64,000 bases of DNA from CAWCXF01 sp963799455 (GCA_963799455.1 CAWCXF010000004.1:124001-188000); one strand, 5' to 3'. Counted from the first letter of the stretch, positions 26,391-34,323 are shown. Numbers and translations: made by a program. The notes: generated by a model from the letters alone, not told the origin.

Positions 26391-26418
26391 CGTAACTATC
26401 CTAATAACCATCCTCTAA
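26391..26418. other. AT-rich candidate unwinding element
   Basis: About 28 bases (GTAACTATCC, TAATAACCATCC, TCTAA) are strongly AT-rich in surroundings above 70% GC. Position 60 bp from the iterons fits a DNA unwinding element of the origin; it could also carry the parA promoter -10 region. Confidence 0.55.
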
Positions 26419-26520
26419 CGCGAGGTGCGGCCGGATCGGCACAGAACCGCGCCGGGGGCGATGCCGGAAACCCTCGAATCCACCCAGAAAAACGAGGCGG
26501 ATGCCGCATCGCCTCCCACA

Positions 26521-26556
26521 TGCCGCCTTTCGGGTTACACGGCTCGAAAGGCGGCA
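26521..26556. promoter_or_regulatory. 12-bp inverted repeat upstream of parA
   Basis: TGCCGCCTTTCG and CGAAAGGCGGCA are perfect reverse complements around a 12-base loop, ending 20 bases before the parA ATG and just ahead of its GGAGGA ribosome site. No T-run follows, so it is not a terminator. The inner TTTCG/CGAAA half-sites equal those of the parS-like palindromes, suggesting ParA/ParB autoregulation. Confidence 0.65.
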
Positions 26557-26576
26557 CATCGGAGGACGAGCACCCC

Positions 26577-27968
26577 ATGACGGCCCCCCAGCCGCCCTAT
26601 CTCGACATCGACCCGGACGCCGCCGCGACCGACCTCGGCGAGCCTCAGGGGACCGCCGGCTTCGCCGGGATCGCACGGGCCTGCGCCGCGGGGCGCGAGG
26701 ATCTGGCCGGGCGCGGGCTCTCCGAGGAGGGCCGCAAGACGCTCCGCCCGTTCTCGACCTGGGAGATCACGCGCTACCTGATCCCGGTCGCGCAGGCCCA
26801 TTTCCGCCGCGTGCTGCGCGCCAACCCCGCCCTGCCCCAGGGCCGCTCGGAGACCGACGGCGGGGCCAAGTGGTTCACCCTCGACGAGGTGCTGCGGCTG
26901 CGCGCCCACTTCGCCGCGGAGGGCTCGAGGGCGAAGAACTACCTCCCCTGGCGGCCCGACGGGCTGCCCGCGAAGATCACGGCCGTCGCCAACTTCAAGG
27001 GCGGGGTCGGCAAGACCTCGACGGCGGCGCACCTGGCGATGTCGGCGGCGCTCGACGGCTACCGCGTGCTGGTGGTCGACCTCGACAGCCAGGGCTCGAT
27101 GACCTCGATCTTCGGCGGCCGGGTCGAGGACGAGTGGGGCACCGTCTTCCCGCTGCTCGCGCGCCACTACGCGCGCCATCTGAGGGTCGAGAACGAGCGC
27201 CGGGCGGACCGGGGCGACGCGCCCGTGCCGCTCGACGAGACGCTCACGGAGGCGCTGAAGGCCACGGCGGAGGGGCTCGTCCGGCCCACCCACTGGCCCA
27301 ACATCGATCTGATCGGGGCGCAGCTCAACCTCTACTGGGCGGAGTTCCAGATCCCCGTGTGGCGGATGCAGTCGCGCGGCTGGAAGCTCTGGGACGCGCT
27401 CTCGGGCTCGCTCGAAGCGGACGGCGTCCTGGGCCGCTACGACGTGGTGATCCTCGACACGCCCCCCTCGCTCGGCTACCTCACGATCAACGGGCTGTCG
27501 GCCGCCGACATCCTGCTGGTGCCCTTGGGCGCCTCCTACCTGGAGTTCGACTCCACGGGGCGGTTCTTCGACATGCTGCACTCGACGTTCCAGTCGATCG
27601 AGGAGGGCGAGAACGTCGCCGCGCGCGCTCTCGGGCGGCCCGAGACGGCCTTCGAGTGGGACGCGGTGCGCGCGGTGATCACGCGCTACGACGGCGCGCA
27701 GCAGGGCGAGATGGCAGCCCTCATCCAGGCGCATCTCGGGCGCACGCTGTCGCCCCACCGGCAGGGCTACACGGCGCTGATCGGGCAGGCGGGCGAGCAG
27801 GTGTCGGGCATCTACGAGGCCGATTACCGCGACTTCAACCGCGAGACCTACGCGCGCGGCCGGGAGACCTTCGACGAGACCTACGCCGCCTTCAAGCGCC
27901 TGCTGATCGGCGCCTGGCGCCGCGACCAGCGCGCCGCATCCGGGACCGGGGCGGCTGAGGAGCGTTAG
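26577..27968 (+). CDS. parA: ParA-family partition ATPase
   Basis: A 463-residue plasmid ParA: an N-terminal DNA-binding region (residues about 55-110, R-P-F-S-T-W-E-I-T-R-Y-L, W-F-T-L-D-E-V-L-R-L-R), then deviant Walker A K-G-G-V-G-K-T at 141-147, V-V-D-L-D-S-Q-G-S at 166-174, and Walker B-like V-V-I-L-D-T-P-P-S-L-G near 295. The long N-terminal domain is typical of type Ia ParA proteins that also repress their own promoter. GGAGGA precedes ATG 26577. It drives DNA segregation with ParB encoded 829 bp downstream. Confidence 0.95.
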   Translation: MTAPQPPYLDIDPDAAATDLGEPQGTAGFAGIARACAAGREDLAGRGLSEEGRKTLRPFSTWEITRYLIPVAQAHFRRVLRANPALPQGRSETDGGAKWFTLDEVLRLRAHFAAEGSRAKNYLPWRPDGLPAKITAVANFKGGVGKTSTAAHLAMSAALDGYRVLVVDLDSQGSMTSIFGGRVEDEWGTVFPLLARHYARHLRVENERRADRGDAPVPLDETLTEALKATAEGLVRPTHWPNIDLIGAQLNLYWAEFQIPVWRMQSRGWKLWDALSGSLEADGVLGRYDVVILDTPPSLGYLTINGLSAADILLVPLGASYLEFDSTGRFFDMLHSTFQSIEEGENVAARALGRPETAFEWDAVRAVITRYDGAQQGEMAALIQAHLGRTLSPHRQGYTALIGQAGEQVSGIYEADYRDFNRETYARGRETFDETYAAFKRLLIGAWRRDQRAASGTGAAEER

Positions 27969-28132
27969 GCGCGACGCTCCGGACCGGGGGGGCGGCGCAG
28001 GCGACCCGACGGGGGCGGGGCCGATGTCGCGCGCGAGACGCGCTCCGGCGACGGGCTCGACCCCCGCGCTGCGCTCGGCGGGATCCGCCCCCTGCCCCGG
28101 CCCGGCTCGGAGGCCGGGCGGGAGCTGCCGGG

Positions 28133-28504
28133 ATGGACGATCGGGTGCCGCCCTGGACCGGGGGGGCCGCCGCTGTCGTCCGCCTGCCACGGGAGATCTG
28201 CCCGGCGACGACCGCGGGCGCCGTCTCGCGCGTCCTCCGCCTTCCCGTCGAGGGCCCCGCCGTCGCCCCGGGCAAGCTCGATGGCCTGCACGGACCCGTG
28301 CGGCACCTCCCCTGCCCGCATCGCCCCGCTTGGGCCCTCACCCGTCCCGAGGGCATGGCGGAGATCGTCGACCGGCGCGCCGCCCTGCTCGACCAGCACG
28401 GACGGTCCGCGCTCCTCGTCAAGGCTCGGACCCGCGAGGGGAAGCACCTCGGGCGCGCCGCCCTGCCCTCCACGGCTTCGAGCCCGTGGCCCATCCCGCC
28501 CTGA
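28133..28504 (+). CDS. Possible hypothetical protein between parA and parB
   Basis: A 123-codon frame with a GGAG eight bases before its ATG and strongly G/C third positions, as in real genes here. The product is basic and has no recognised domain; the middle reads M-A-E-I-V-D-R-R-A-A-L-L-D-Q-H-G-R. In such GC-rich DNA long chance frames are common, so this may be spurious. Confidence 0.3.
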   Translation: MDDRVPPWTGGAAAVVRLPREICPATTAGAVSRVLRLPVEGPAVAPGKLDGLHGPVRHLPCPHRPAWALTRPEGMAEIVDRRAALLDQHGRSALLVKARTREGKHLGRAALPSTASSPWPIPP

Positions 28505-28568
28505 TCGAGGGCTTCGCCCGCCTCCTCGGCGGCCGGTCCGGTCGAGGCCTCAGGACGGCGGCCCTGCC

Positions 28569-28721
28569 GTCGTTTCGCGCGCGAAACGACCCCGATGCGG
28601 GCGGACGCATGTCGGAGCCGATCGCCGTTTCGCGCGCGAAACCCCCTCCCCCCGAGATCATGCAGAGGCGGCGCGGCTGTGGGGTCCATGCCCCGCCCCG
28701 CCCGGATTTTCGCGCGCGAAA
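28569..28721. other. Cluster of three parS-like palindromes (candidate centromere)
   Basis: Perfect palindromes at 28569-28590 (22 bp), 28627-28642 (16 bp, GTTTCGCGCGCGAAAC) and 28708-28721 (14 bp), all sharing the core TTTCGCGCGCGAAA, with centres 55 and 80 bp apart. The GTTTC/GAAAC arms equal those of the widespread chromosomal parS site, but the spacer is six bases rather than four. Position just upstream of parB fits a partition site. Confidence 0.75.
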
Positions 28722-28797
28722 GACGCGGCCGCTTCGCGCGCGGGCCGCGCCGTGGTCTGCTGGCGCCGAGCAGGAAGAAGACGCGAGGAGACGCGCC

Positions 28798-29949
28798 ATG
28801 GCCAAGCGCCGCAGACTGAGCCCCGCCCGCACCGAGGCGCCCGGCGTGATGCCCGACATGGTGGACGTGCTCGACAGGCCCGAGGCGCCCCCGCCCTCCC
28901 CCCTGCCCGCCCCGCGCCCGATCGCTCGCGCGCCGATCGCGGGCGTCGTGGGAGAGGCGGCCGCGAGCGCGGCGCTGGACGAGCTGGCGTCCGAGATGCG
29001 CGCCGCGCGCGCCGAGGGGCGCTTCGTCGAGGCGCTGCCGCTCGCGGCGGTGGACGCCGAGCATCTGATGCGCGACCGGCTCGCGGCCGACGAGACGGAG
29101 ATGGCGGCGCTGATGGCGAGCTTGCGCGTCCACGGCCAGCGCACCCCGATCGAGGTCACCCCCATCGGCCCGAGCGCGGGCGGCGGTCGGGACGCCGATG
29201 GCGGTCCAGGGTTGGGCGACGGCCCGCGCTACGGGCTGATCTCGGGCTGGCGGCGGCTCGCGGCGCTCGGGCGGCTGCACGCCGAGACCCATGAGGCGCG
29301 CTTCGCCACGGTGCGCGCGCTGGTGCGTCGGCCGCGCGACGCGGCCGACGCCTATGTCAGCATGGTCGAGGAGAACGAGGTCCGCGCGCAGCTGAGCCAC
29401 TACGAGCGCGCGCGGCTGGTGGCGCGCGCCTCGGACGCGGGCGTGTTCGCGGACGAGGACGCCGCCGTGCGGGTGCTCTTCGCCGCCGCGAGCCCGGCGC
29501 GGCGCTCCAAGATCAAGGCCTTCGTGCCGCTCCACCGGACGCTCGGCGACCATCTGCGCCATCCGGCCGCGATCCCCGAGCGGCTGGGGCTGGCGCTGGC
29601 CAAGGCGCTGCGCGACGATCCGGGGCTGGCCCATCGGCTCGCGGTCCGGCTCGCCGCGCGGGAGGGCGACGAGGCCGAGGCCGAGCTGGCGATCCTGCGC
29701 GCGGCGTCCGAGGGGGCGTCGGGCAAGCCGGGTTCCGCCGCGAAAGGGGGCGGCCGGGCAGGGGGGCTGCGCGCGGCGCGGCGGCTGCGGATCGCCGGCG
29801 CGGCGGAGCCCGATGGCCCCGAGATCCGCCCCGGCGTGCGGCTGAGCCACCGGACGGCCTCGGACGGGCATGCGATCGTCCTGAGCGGGCCGGGCGTGGA
29901 CGGCCCGCTGCGCGAGCGGCTCGCGGACTGGCTGCGCGAGGGCGCCTGA
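28798..29949 (+). CDS. parB: ParB-like partition protein
   Basis: A 383-residue protein with a ParB/Sulfiredoxin N-terminal domain (M-R-D-R-L-A-A-D near 92, L-I-S-G-W-R-R-L-A-A-L-G near 155, V-E-E-N-E-V-R-A-Q-L-S-H-Y-E-R-A-R-L near 190) followed by a KorB-like helical DNA-binding region (S-P-A-R-R-S-K-I-K-A-F-V) and a variable C-terminus. The usual G-E-R-R box reads G-W-R-R. ATG 28798 has GAGGAG seven bases upstream. It should bind the palindromes 80-230 bp ahead of it and stimulate ParA. Confidence 0.92.
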   Translation: MAKRRRLSPARTEAPGVMPDMVDVLDRPEAPPPSPLPAPRPIARAPIAGVVGEAAASAALDELASEMRAARAEGRFVEALPLAAVDAEHLMRDRLAADETEMAALMASLRVHGQRTPIEVTPIGPSAGGGRDADGGPGLGDGPRYGLISGWRRLAALGRLHAETHEARFATVRALVRRPRDAADAYVSMVEENEVRAQLSHYERARLVARASDAGVFADEDAAVRVLFAAASPARRSKIKAFVPLHRTLGDHLRHPAAIPERLGLALAKALRDDPGLAHRLAVRLAAREGDEAEAELAILRAASEGASGKPGSAAKGGGRAGGLRAARRLRIAGAAEPDGPEIRPGVRLSHRTASDGHAIVLSGPGVDGPLRERLADWLREGA

Positions 29950-30175
29950 GCGGGCGCAGGGTGGGGCTCTGCCCCGGCCCGCGTGGCCTCCCGGCCCAGC
30001 TCGCCCCGGGCGGCTCACCGCCCGGGATCCGGAAGGCCGTCCCCATGGCGCGATCGCGCGTTCGTCCGGCGATGCGGCTCGCCCGGATCGCGCCGATCCT
30101 CGCCCGGCCGGGTGACGCAGGGCCTCGATCCCCGGCTCGCCGCGTCTTTGGGCGGGATGGCGGGGCCGGGCGGCC

Positions 30176-30916
30176 TCAGCCCCCCGCGCGCCCGTCCCCG
30201 GGCCCGATGCCCTCGCGGGGCGCATCGGCCCGGGCCGGCTCGGCGCCTCCGATCCGGCGCTGGCCGATCACGTGCGCGGGCGCGCCGACGGCGATCGAGA
30301 AGGGCGGGATGACGCCGCGCACCAGCGCGCCCGCGCCGATGATCGAGCCCTCGCCGATGCGCGCGCCCGGCAGCACGACCGCGCGGGTGCCGAGCCACAC
30401 GTCGTCGCCGATCACCACGTCGGCCTCGTCCATCGCCTGGGCGGTGACGGGCTGGCCGTCGCCGTGGCGATAGGTGGCCGCCGTGACCATCACCTCGGGC
30501 CCGAACAGCACGTCGTCGCCGATGACGATGCGCCCGACCCCGGGCCCGGCCCAGAGATGGCAGCGCGCGCCCAGGCTGATCCGGGCGCCGATGGTGATGT
30601 TCCGGGCGTTCGAGAACACCGCGTTGGGGCTGATCGCGGCGCCGGGGCCGACGGTCAGCTCCCGTCGTGGCTGGACGTGGGCGTAGTTGTAGTAGTTGAC
30701 GATGCGCACCGCATGGGCCCAGGCGCGCGGGTCGAGCGCGCCGCCGATCAGCCGCAGCAGCCGCGCGCCCCGACCGCGCCGGGCCTTGTGGACGGGGGTT
30801 CCGCGCTCCGGCTCCGTCGGTCGCGCCCGGCCCGCAGGCCGCGCCCGGCCCGCAGGCCGCGTCCGGCCCGCAGGCCGCGCTCGGCCCGCCGTGTCGTCCC
30901 ACCCGTCCTGCGCCAT
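30176..30916 (-). CDS. Left-handed beta-helix acyltransferase (WcaF-like)
   Basis: A 246-residue protein. After a basic, repetitive N-terminus, residues about 85-225 carry hexapeptide repeats typical of O-acetyltransferases (I-G-A-R-I-S-L-G, I-V-I-G-D-D-V-L-F-G-P-E-V, V-V-I-G-D-D-V-W-L-G-T-R-A-V-V-L-P-G-A-R-I-G-E-G-S-I-I-G-A-G-A-L-V) and the closing V-G-A-P-A-H-V-I-G. It would transfer acetyl from acetyl-CoA to a sugar of the EPS repeat unit. The first 30 residues (G-R-A-R-P-A repeats) come from an 18-bp DNA repeat, so the true start may lie at an internal GTG (V-H-K-A-R-R). Confidence 0.85.
   Translation of the reverse strand: MAQDGWDDTAGRARPAGRTRPAGRARPAGRARPTEPERGTPVHKARRGRGARLLRLIGGALDPRAWAHAVRIVNYYNYAHVQPRRELTVGPGAAISPNAVFSNARNITIGARISLGARCHLWAGPGVGRIVIGDDVLFGPEVMVTAATYRHGDGQPVTAQAMDEADVVIGDDVWLGTRAVVLPGARIGEGSIIGAGALVRGVIPPFSIAVGAPAHVIGQRRIGGAEPARADAPREGIGPGDGRAGG
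30823..30894. repeat. 18-bp tandem repeat in acyltransferase N-terminus
   Basis: Unit GCGCCCGGCCCGCAGGCC at 30823, 30841 and 30859, then a partial copy, encoding (A-G-R-A-R-P)n on the minus strand. Because 18 is a multiple of three, copy-number change would alter only the length of the disordered N-terminus. Confidence 0.85.
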
Positions 30917-31168
30917 GCGCTCCTCCCCGCCGGCCCTCGCGGCCGCGTCCGCAGATGACCCCGCAGGCGCGCGGTGGAAAGGGCCTCCCGGCCCGCCCGA
31001 TCGTCCATGGCCGGGCGACGGTGCGTTTCATGCCGCCGCCGGGCGGCCCACGCGCTTGATGCGCGGGCTCGCGCGGGCGATAAGCCGCCGCGAGCCTCGG
31101 GTGCAACCTAGGCGCGATCCGCGCCCGGCGTCCATCCCGATGACGAGCCCACCCCGAGGACCGTGCCG

Positions 31169-32239
31169 ATGACGACCGACCCCGCCTCCCAGATCGCCCC
31201 CGAGGCCGGCCCCACCGTCTCGATCGTCGTGGTGAGCTACAACACGCGCGAGATGACGCTCGACTGCCTGCGCTCGATTCAAGCCGAGACGCGCACGCCG
31301 CACGAGGTCGTCGTCATCGACAACGCCAGCACCGACGGCTCGGCCGAGGCGATCGCGGCCGCGTTCCCCGACGTGACGCTGATGGCGCAGGCCGACAACC
31401 ACGGCTTCGCGCGGGCCAACAACATCGCCGCCGGACGGGCGCGGGGCGACTACCTTCTGCTGCTGAACCCCGACACGGTGATCCTCGACCGCGCCATCGA
31501 CCGGCTGGTGGATTTCGCGCGCGAAACGCCCGACGCGCGGGTCTGGGGCGGGCGCACGGTGTTCGCCGACGGGCGGCTCAACGCCACCTCCTGCTGGCGG
31601 CGGATGAGCCTGTGGAACATCGCCTGCCGCAGCGCAGGGCTGACGCGGGTGTTCGCCTCCAACCCGGCGCTGAACTCGGAGGGATACGGCGGCTGGGACC
31701 GCGGCACGCGGCGCCGGGTGGACATCGTGACGGGCTGCTTCCTGCTGATCGCGCGCGCCGACTGGGAGGCGCTGGGCGGCTTCGACCCGGTGTTCGTGAT
31801 GTACGGCGAGGAGGCCGACCTCTGCCTGCGCGCCGCGCGCGAGCTGGGCGCGCGGCCGATGGTGACGCCCGAGGCCACCATCGTGCACCATGGCGGCGCC
31901 TCCGACCGGGTGGCCGCCGACCGGGTGGTCGCCACGCTGCGCGCCAAGGCCGAGCTGCTCGATCGCCACCTGCCGGCCTGGCAGCGGCCGGTGGCGCGCC
32001 GGCTGTTCCGGCTCTGGCCGCTGTCGCGTGGGCTCGCCGGCGGGGCCGCCGCGCGGGTGCGGCGCCGGAAGGGGCCAGAGGGCGGGACGGGGGCCGGGGC
32101 AGGGGGCGGGATGGGGGCCGGGATGGAGGCCGGGGCAGGGGGGCACCGTCACGCCGCCGGGTCGGCGGGCGAGGGCGCGGGCGTCTGGCGCGAGGTCTGG
32201 GAGCGCCGCGCCGAGTGGCAGCACGGCTTCCCGCGCTGA
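31169..32239 (+). CDS. Glycosyltransferase family 2
   Basis: A 356-residue GT-A enzyme: S-I-V-V-V-S-Y-N-T-R at the N-terminus, V-V-V-I-D-N-A-S-T-D-G-S, the N-x-G-F-A-R-A-N-N segment, the metal-binding L-L-L-N-P-D-T and the G-G-F-D-P-V-F-V-M-Y-G-E-E-A-D-L-C-L-R acceptor motif. This is the rhamnosyltransferase-like subset (WbbL type), so a rhamnose transfer from the product of the rfb genes is plausible. GAGGA lies eight bases before ATG 31169. A Gly/Ala/Met-rich low-complexity insert precedes the C-terminus (32085-32145). It also carries one parS-like palindrome at 31512. Confidence 0.92.
   Translation: MTTDPASQIAPEAGPTVSIVVVSYNTREMTLDCLRSIQAETRTPHEVVVIDNASTDGSAEAIAAAFPDVTLMAQADNHGFARANNIAAGRARGDYLLLLNPDTVILDRAIDRLVDFARETPDARVWGGRTVFADGRLNATSCWRRMSLWNIACRSAGLTRVFASNPALNSEGYGGWDRGTRRRVDIVTGCFLLIARADWEALGGFDPVFVMYGEEADLCLRAARELGARPMVTPEATIVHHGGASDRVAADRVVATLRAKAELLDRHLPAWQRPVARRLFRLWPLSRGLAGGAAARVRRRKGPEGGTGAGAGGGMGAGMEAGAGGHRHAAGSAGEGAGVWREVWERRAEWQHGFPR
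31512..31527. other. parS-like palindrome inside glycosyltransferase gene
   Basis: ATTTCGCGCGCGAAAC carries the same 14-bp palindromic core as the sites upstream of parB, 2.8 kb away. It encodes D-F-A-R-E-T, again with the rare GAA codon. Confidence 0.45.
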
Positions 32240-32413
32240 GACCCTGATTCGCCCCGTGCCCCGTTGCCGGCCGCGCCCGCCACCCGCGCGCCGGCGGCAC
32301 CGGGCCTCAACCCTTCGCAGGCATGGATCGCCGCGCGCCGATCATGGCGCCGATCACGCGCCCGCCGGGCCCTCGCGGGACCGGCCGGGCCACAGGCCGG
32401 AGGATCCGAGATC

Positions 32414-32674
32414 ATGGACCCCTACAAGGACTACTCCCCAAGCCTCGTCTCGCCCGCCGCCGGCGGCGCGGGCGTCGCGCCCTCCGACGACGGCGATCTC
32501 GCGCAGGTCACGCGCGCGCTCTATGTCGGACGGGGCGGCGATCTGAGCCTGCGGCTCGCCTCGGGCAGCGAGGTCGTGCTGGCCGGGGTGGTGGGCGGCA
32601 CGCTCCTGCCGCTGCGCGTGGAGCGCGTGCTCGCCACCGGCACGACCGCGGAGGGGATCGTCGCGCTGTGGTAG
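32414..32674 (+). CDS. Spike base protein, RCAP_Rcc01079 (GhsA-like) family
   Basis: An 86-residue protein of the family represented by the Rhodobacter capsulatus gene-transfer-agent spike base: an N-terminal D-P-Y-K-D segment, A-P-S-D-D-G-D-L-A-Q-V-T-R-A-L-Y-V-G-R-G-G-D-L, then L-A-G-V-V-G-G-T-L-L-P-L-R-V-E-R-V-L-A-T-G-T-T-A-E-G-I-V-A-L-W, which is the conserved C-terminus. GGAGG precedes the ATG. In GTA and phages these proteins hold capsule-binding head or tail spikes. Here there are no other phage genes nearby; it sits between two EPS glycosyltransferases, so its role is unclear. Confidence 0.82.
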   Translation: MDPYKDYSPSLVSPAAGGAGVAPSDDGDLAQVTRALYVGRGGDLSLRLASGSEVVLAGVVGGTLLPLRVERVLATGTTAEGIVALW

Positions 32675-32813
32675 GCGCGCAAGCCCCTGGCCCGGCAGGG
32701 AGGCGTTAACGACGAGTCCCGAGCGTCGTTGCGTCGCGCGCGCCGCGGTGGCACAAGATCGGGCAGTGGCGAGTTGTGGTGACGTCCTCGAGGGGTGGCG
32801 TAAGGAGGGCGGT

Positions 32814-34055
32814 GTGAGGATCGGGCTCATCTCCGAAGTCGACGCGACCCGGCCCGCGGCCTGGTCGGGGACGATCTACTTCATGGTCGAGGCGCTCGCG
32901 GAGGCCGGCGCCGAGATGCGCCGGCTCGGGCCCCTCTGGCGGCGCCGCTCGCGGCTCCTGACGCGGATCGGCCATGCCGCGCACCGCCTGGGCCTGCCCG
33001 ACCCGATGCTCAACCGCACCGGCGCGGTGGCCCGCCTCAAGTCGCGCGCCCTGGGCGCGATGGTCGAGCGCGGCGACCTCGACGCGCTCTTCGCGCCGGT
33101 GGGCTCGACGCTCGTCGCCCGCTACGAGGGGGCCGTGCCGCTGGTCTACGCCTCCGACGCGACCGTGCTCGGCATGGTGGACTACTATCCGCAGTTCACC
33201 GGCCTGCCGCGCGCGCTCCTCGACCGGATCGTCGCCGAGGAGCGCGAGGCGATGCGGCGATCGGCGCTCTTGCTCTACCCCACCTGGTGGGCGGCGCGCG
33301 ACGCGGTGGAGTCCTACGGCATCGACCCCGCGCGCGTGCTGGTGCAGCCCTTCGGCGCCAACCTGCTCGGCACGCCCTCGCGCGAGAGCGCGCTCGCGCC
33401 GCGCCGCGCCGGCCCCTTGCGGCTGCTGCTGTGCGGCGTCGATTGGGAGCGCAAGGGCGGCGACATCGCCGTGGCCGCGCTCGAGGCGCTGCGCGCGGCG
33501 GGGGTGGAGGCGGAGCTGACGGTGATGGGCGTGGTGCCGCCCGCCGAGGTCACCGAGCGCGTGCGCGGCCTTCGCGTCATCCCCTATCTCGACAAGTTCG
33601 ACCCCGAGGGTGCGCGTGCCTTCGCCGCGGTCTTCGCCGAGGCCGACCTGATGATCCTGCCGACCCGGGCCGAGTGCTACGGCATGGTGTTCTGCGAGGC
33701 GGCGGCCTTCGGCACGCCCTCGATCGCCGCGGCCACGGGCGGCACGACCGAGGTGGTCCGCGAGGGGGTGACCGGCCACACCCTGCCGCCCGAGGCCGAC
33801 GGGCGTGCCTATGCCGCGCTGATCCGCGCCATCCTCGCGGAGCCGGGTCGGATGGAGGCCCTGCGCGCCTCGGCGCGCGACGATTTCGAGGCGCGGCTCA
33901 ACTGGTCGGTCTGGGCCTCGGCCGTGACCGACCGCCTCGACGCGATCCTGCAGGAGGGGGCCGGGGCCGGGGCGGTCCGGGGCGCGGCTGGCCCCGGCCT
34001 GGGCCTGGGCTCGCCCCGCGCGCCGAGCGGGTGGCTGCCCGAAGGCGGCGCCTGA
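32814..34055 (+). CDS. Glycosyltransferase family 4 (GT1/GT4-type)
   Basis: A 413-residue GT-B enzyme. The C-terminal Rossmann half shows R-L-L-L-C-G-V-D-W-E-R-K-G-G, P-Y-L-D-K-F and the nucleotide-sugar E-x7-E motif in A-E-C-Y-G-M-V-F-C-E-A, followed by G-T-P-S-I-A-A-A-T-G-G and V-R-E-G-V-T-G. It would add one sugar to the lipid-linked EPS unit on the cytosolic side. The GTG start at 32814 follows AAGGAGGG; an upstream GTG at 32748 is less likely. The last 30 residues are low-complexity. Confidence 0.9.
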   Translation: MRIGLISEVDATRPAAWSGTIYFMVEALAEAGAEMRRLGPLWRRRSRLLTRIGHAAHRLGLPDPMLNRTGAVARLKSRALGAMVERGDLDALFAPVGSTLVARYEGAVPLVYASDATVLGMVDYYPQFTGLPRALLDRIVAEEREAMRRSALLLYPTWWAARDAVESYGIDPARVLVQPFGANLLGTPSRESALAPRRAGPLRLLLCGVDWERKGGDIAVAALEALRAAGVEAELTVMGVVPPAEVTERVRGLRVIPYLDKFDPEGARAFAAVFAEADLMILPTRAECYGMVFCEAAAFGTPSIAAATGGTTEVVREGVTGHTLPPEADGRAYAALIRAILAEPGRMEALRASARDDFEARLNWSVWASAVTDRLDAILQEGAGAGAVRGAAGPGLGLGSPRAPSGWLPEGGA

Positions 34056-34323
34056 CGGGCGCTCGGGGCAGGCGCTCGGGAGGCAGGCGCTGCTGGGGGG
34101 GCGGTTGGCATCCGTCTCGATCCTCGGGCCCTTGAGGATTCTCCACCGCATCCTTCCGGCGCGGACGGGCATCCGTCCATGCCGCGACCGAGCGCCGGAG
34201 CCTGCGCGAGACCGCCCGGGGATCCGGATCCGCGATCCGGGCGGCGGCGAGCGAGCGGCCCAGGCGCCAGCCCCGTGCGTCGCCGGTTGCGTCCTCGGCC
34301 CCGGGGCCGAGGGGGCAGGGGCC

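Larger units (their letters stand above)
26131..26576. other. Putative replication origin region between repA and parA
   Basis: A 446-base divergent region holding, in order from repA: a single CGTGGTTTC element at 26196, three iterons with 22-bp period (26266-26331), an AT-rich stretch (26391-26418), a short A-run (about 26486) and a 12-bp-arm inverted repeat (26521-26556) before the parA ribosome site. Iterons plus an AT-rich element next to the initiator gene is the standard layout of an iteron-controlled oriV. Confidence 0.75.
27969..28797. other. Long parA-parB gap holding the candidate centromere
   Basis: An 829-base gap, unusual because parA and parB are normally adjacent. Its right third carries three TTTCGCGCGCGAAA palindromes (see parS entry) and a degenerate fourth (CTTCGCGCGCG near 28732). 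Its left part contains one possible small frame (28133-28504). Confidence 0.6.

Noticed and set aside
28480..28800. GCGCGC-rich palindromes as a CRISPR array or phage att site
   Set aside because: Only three copies with unequal 55- and 80-bp spacing, no conserved spacer length, no cas or integrase genes nearby; position next to parB favours a partition site.
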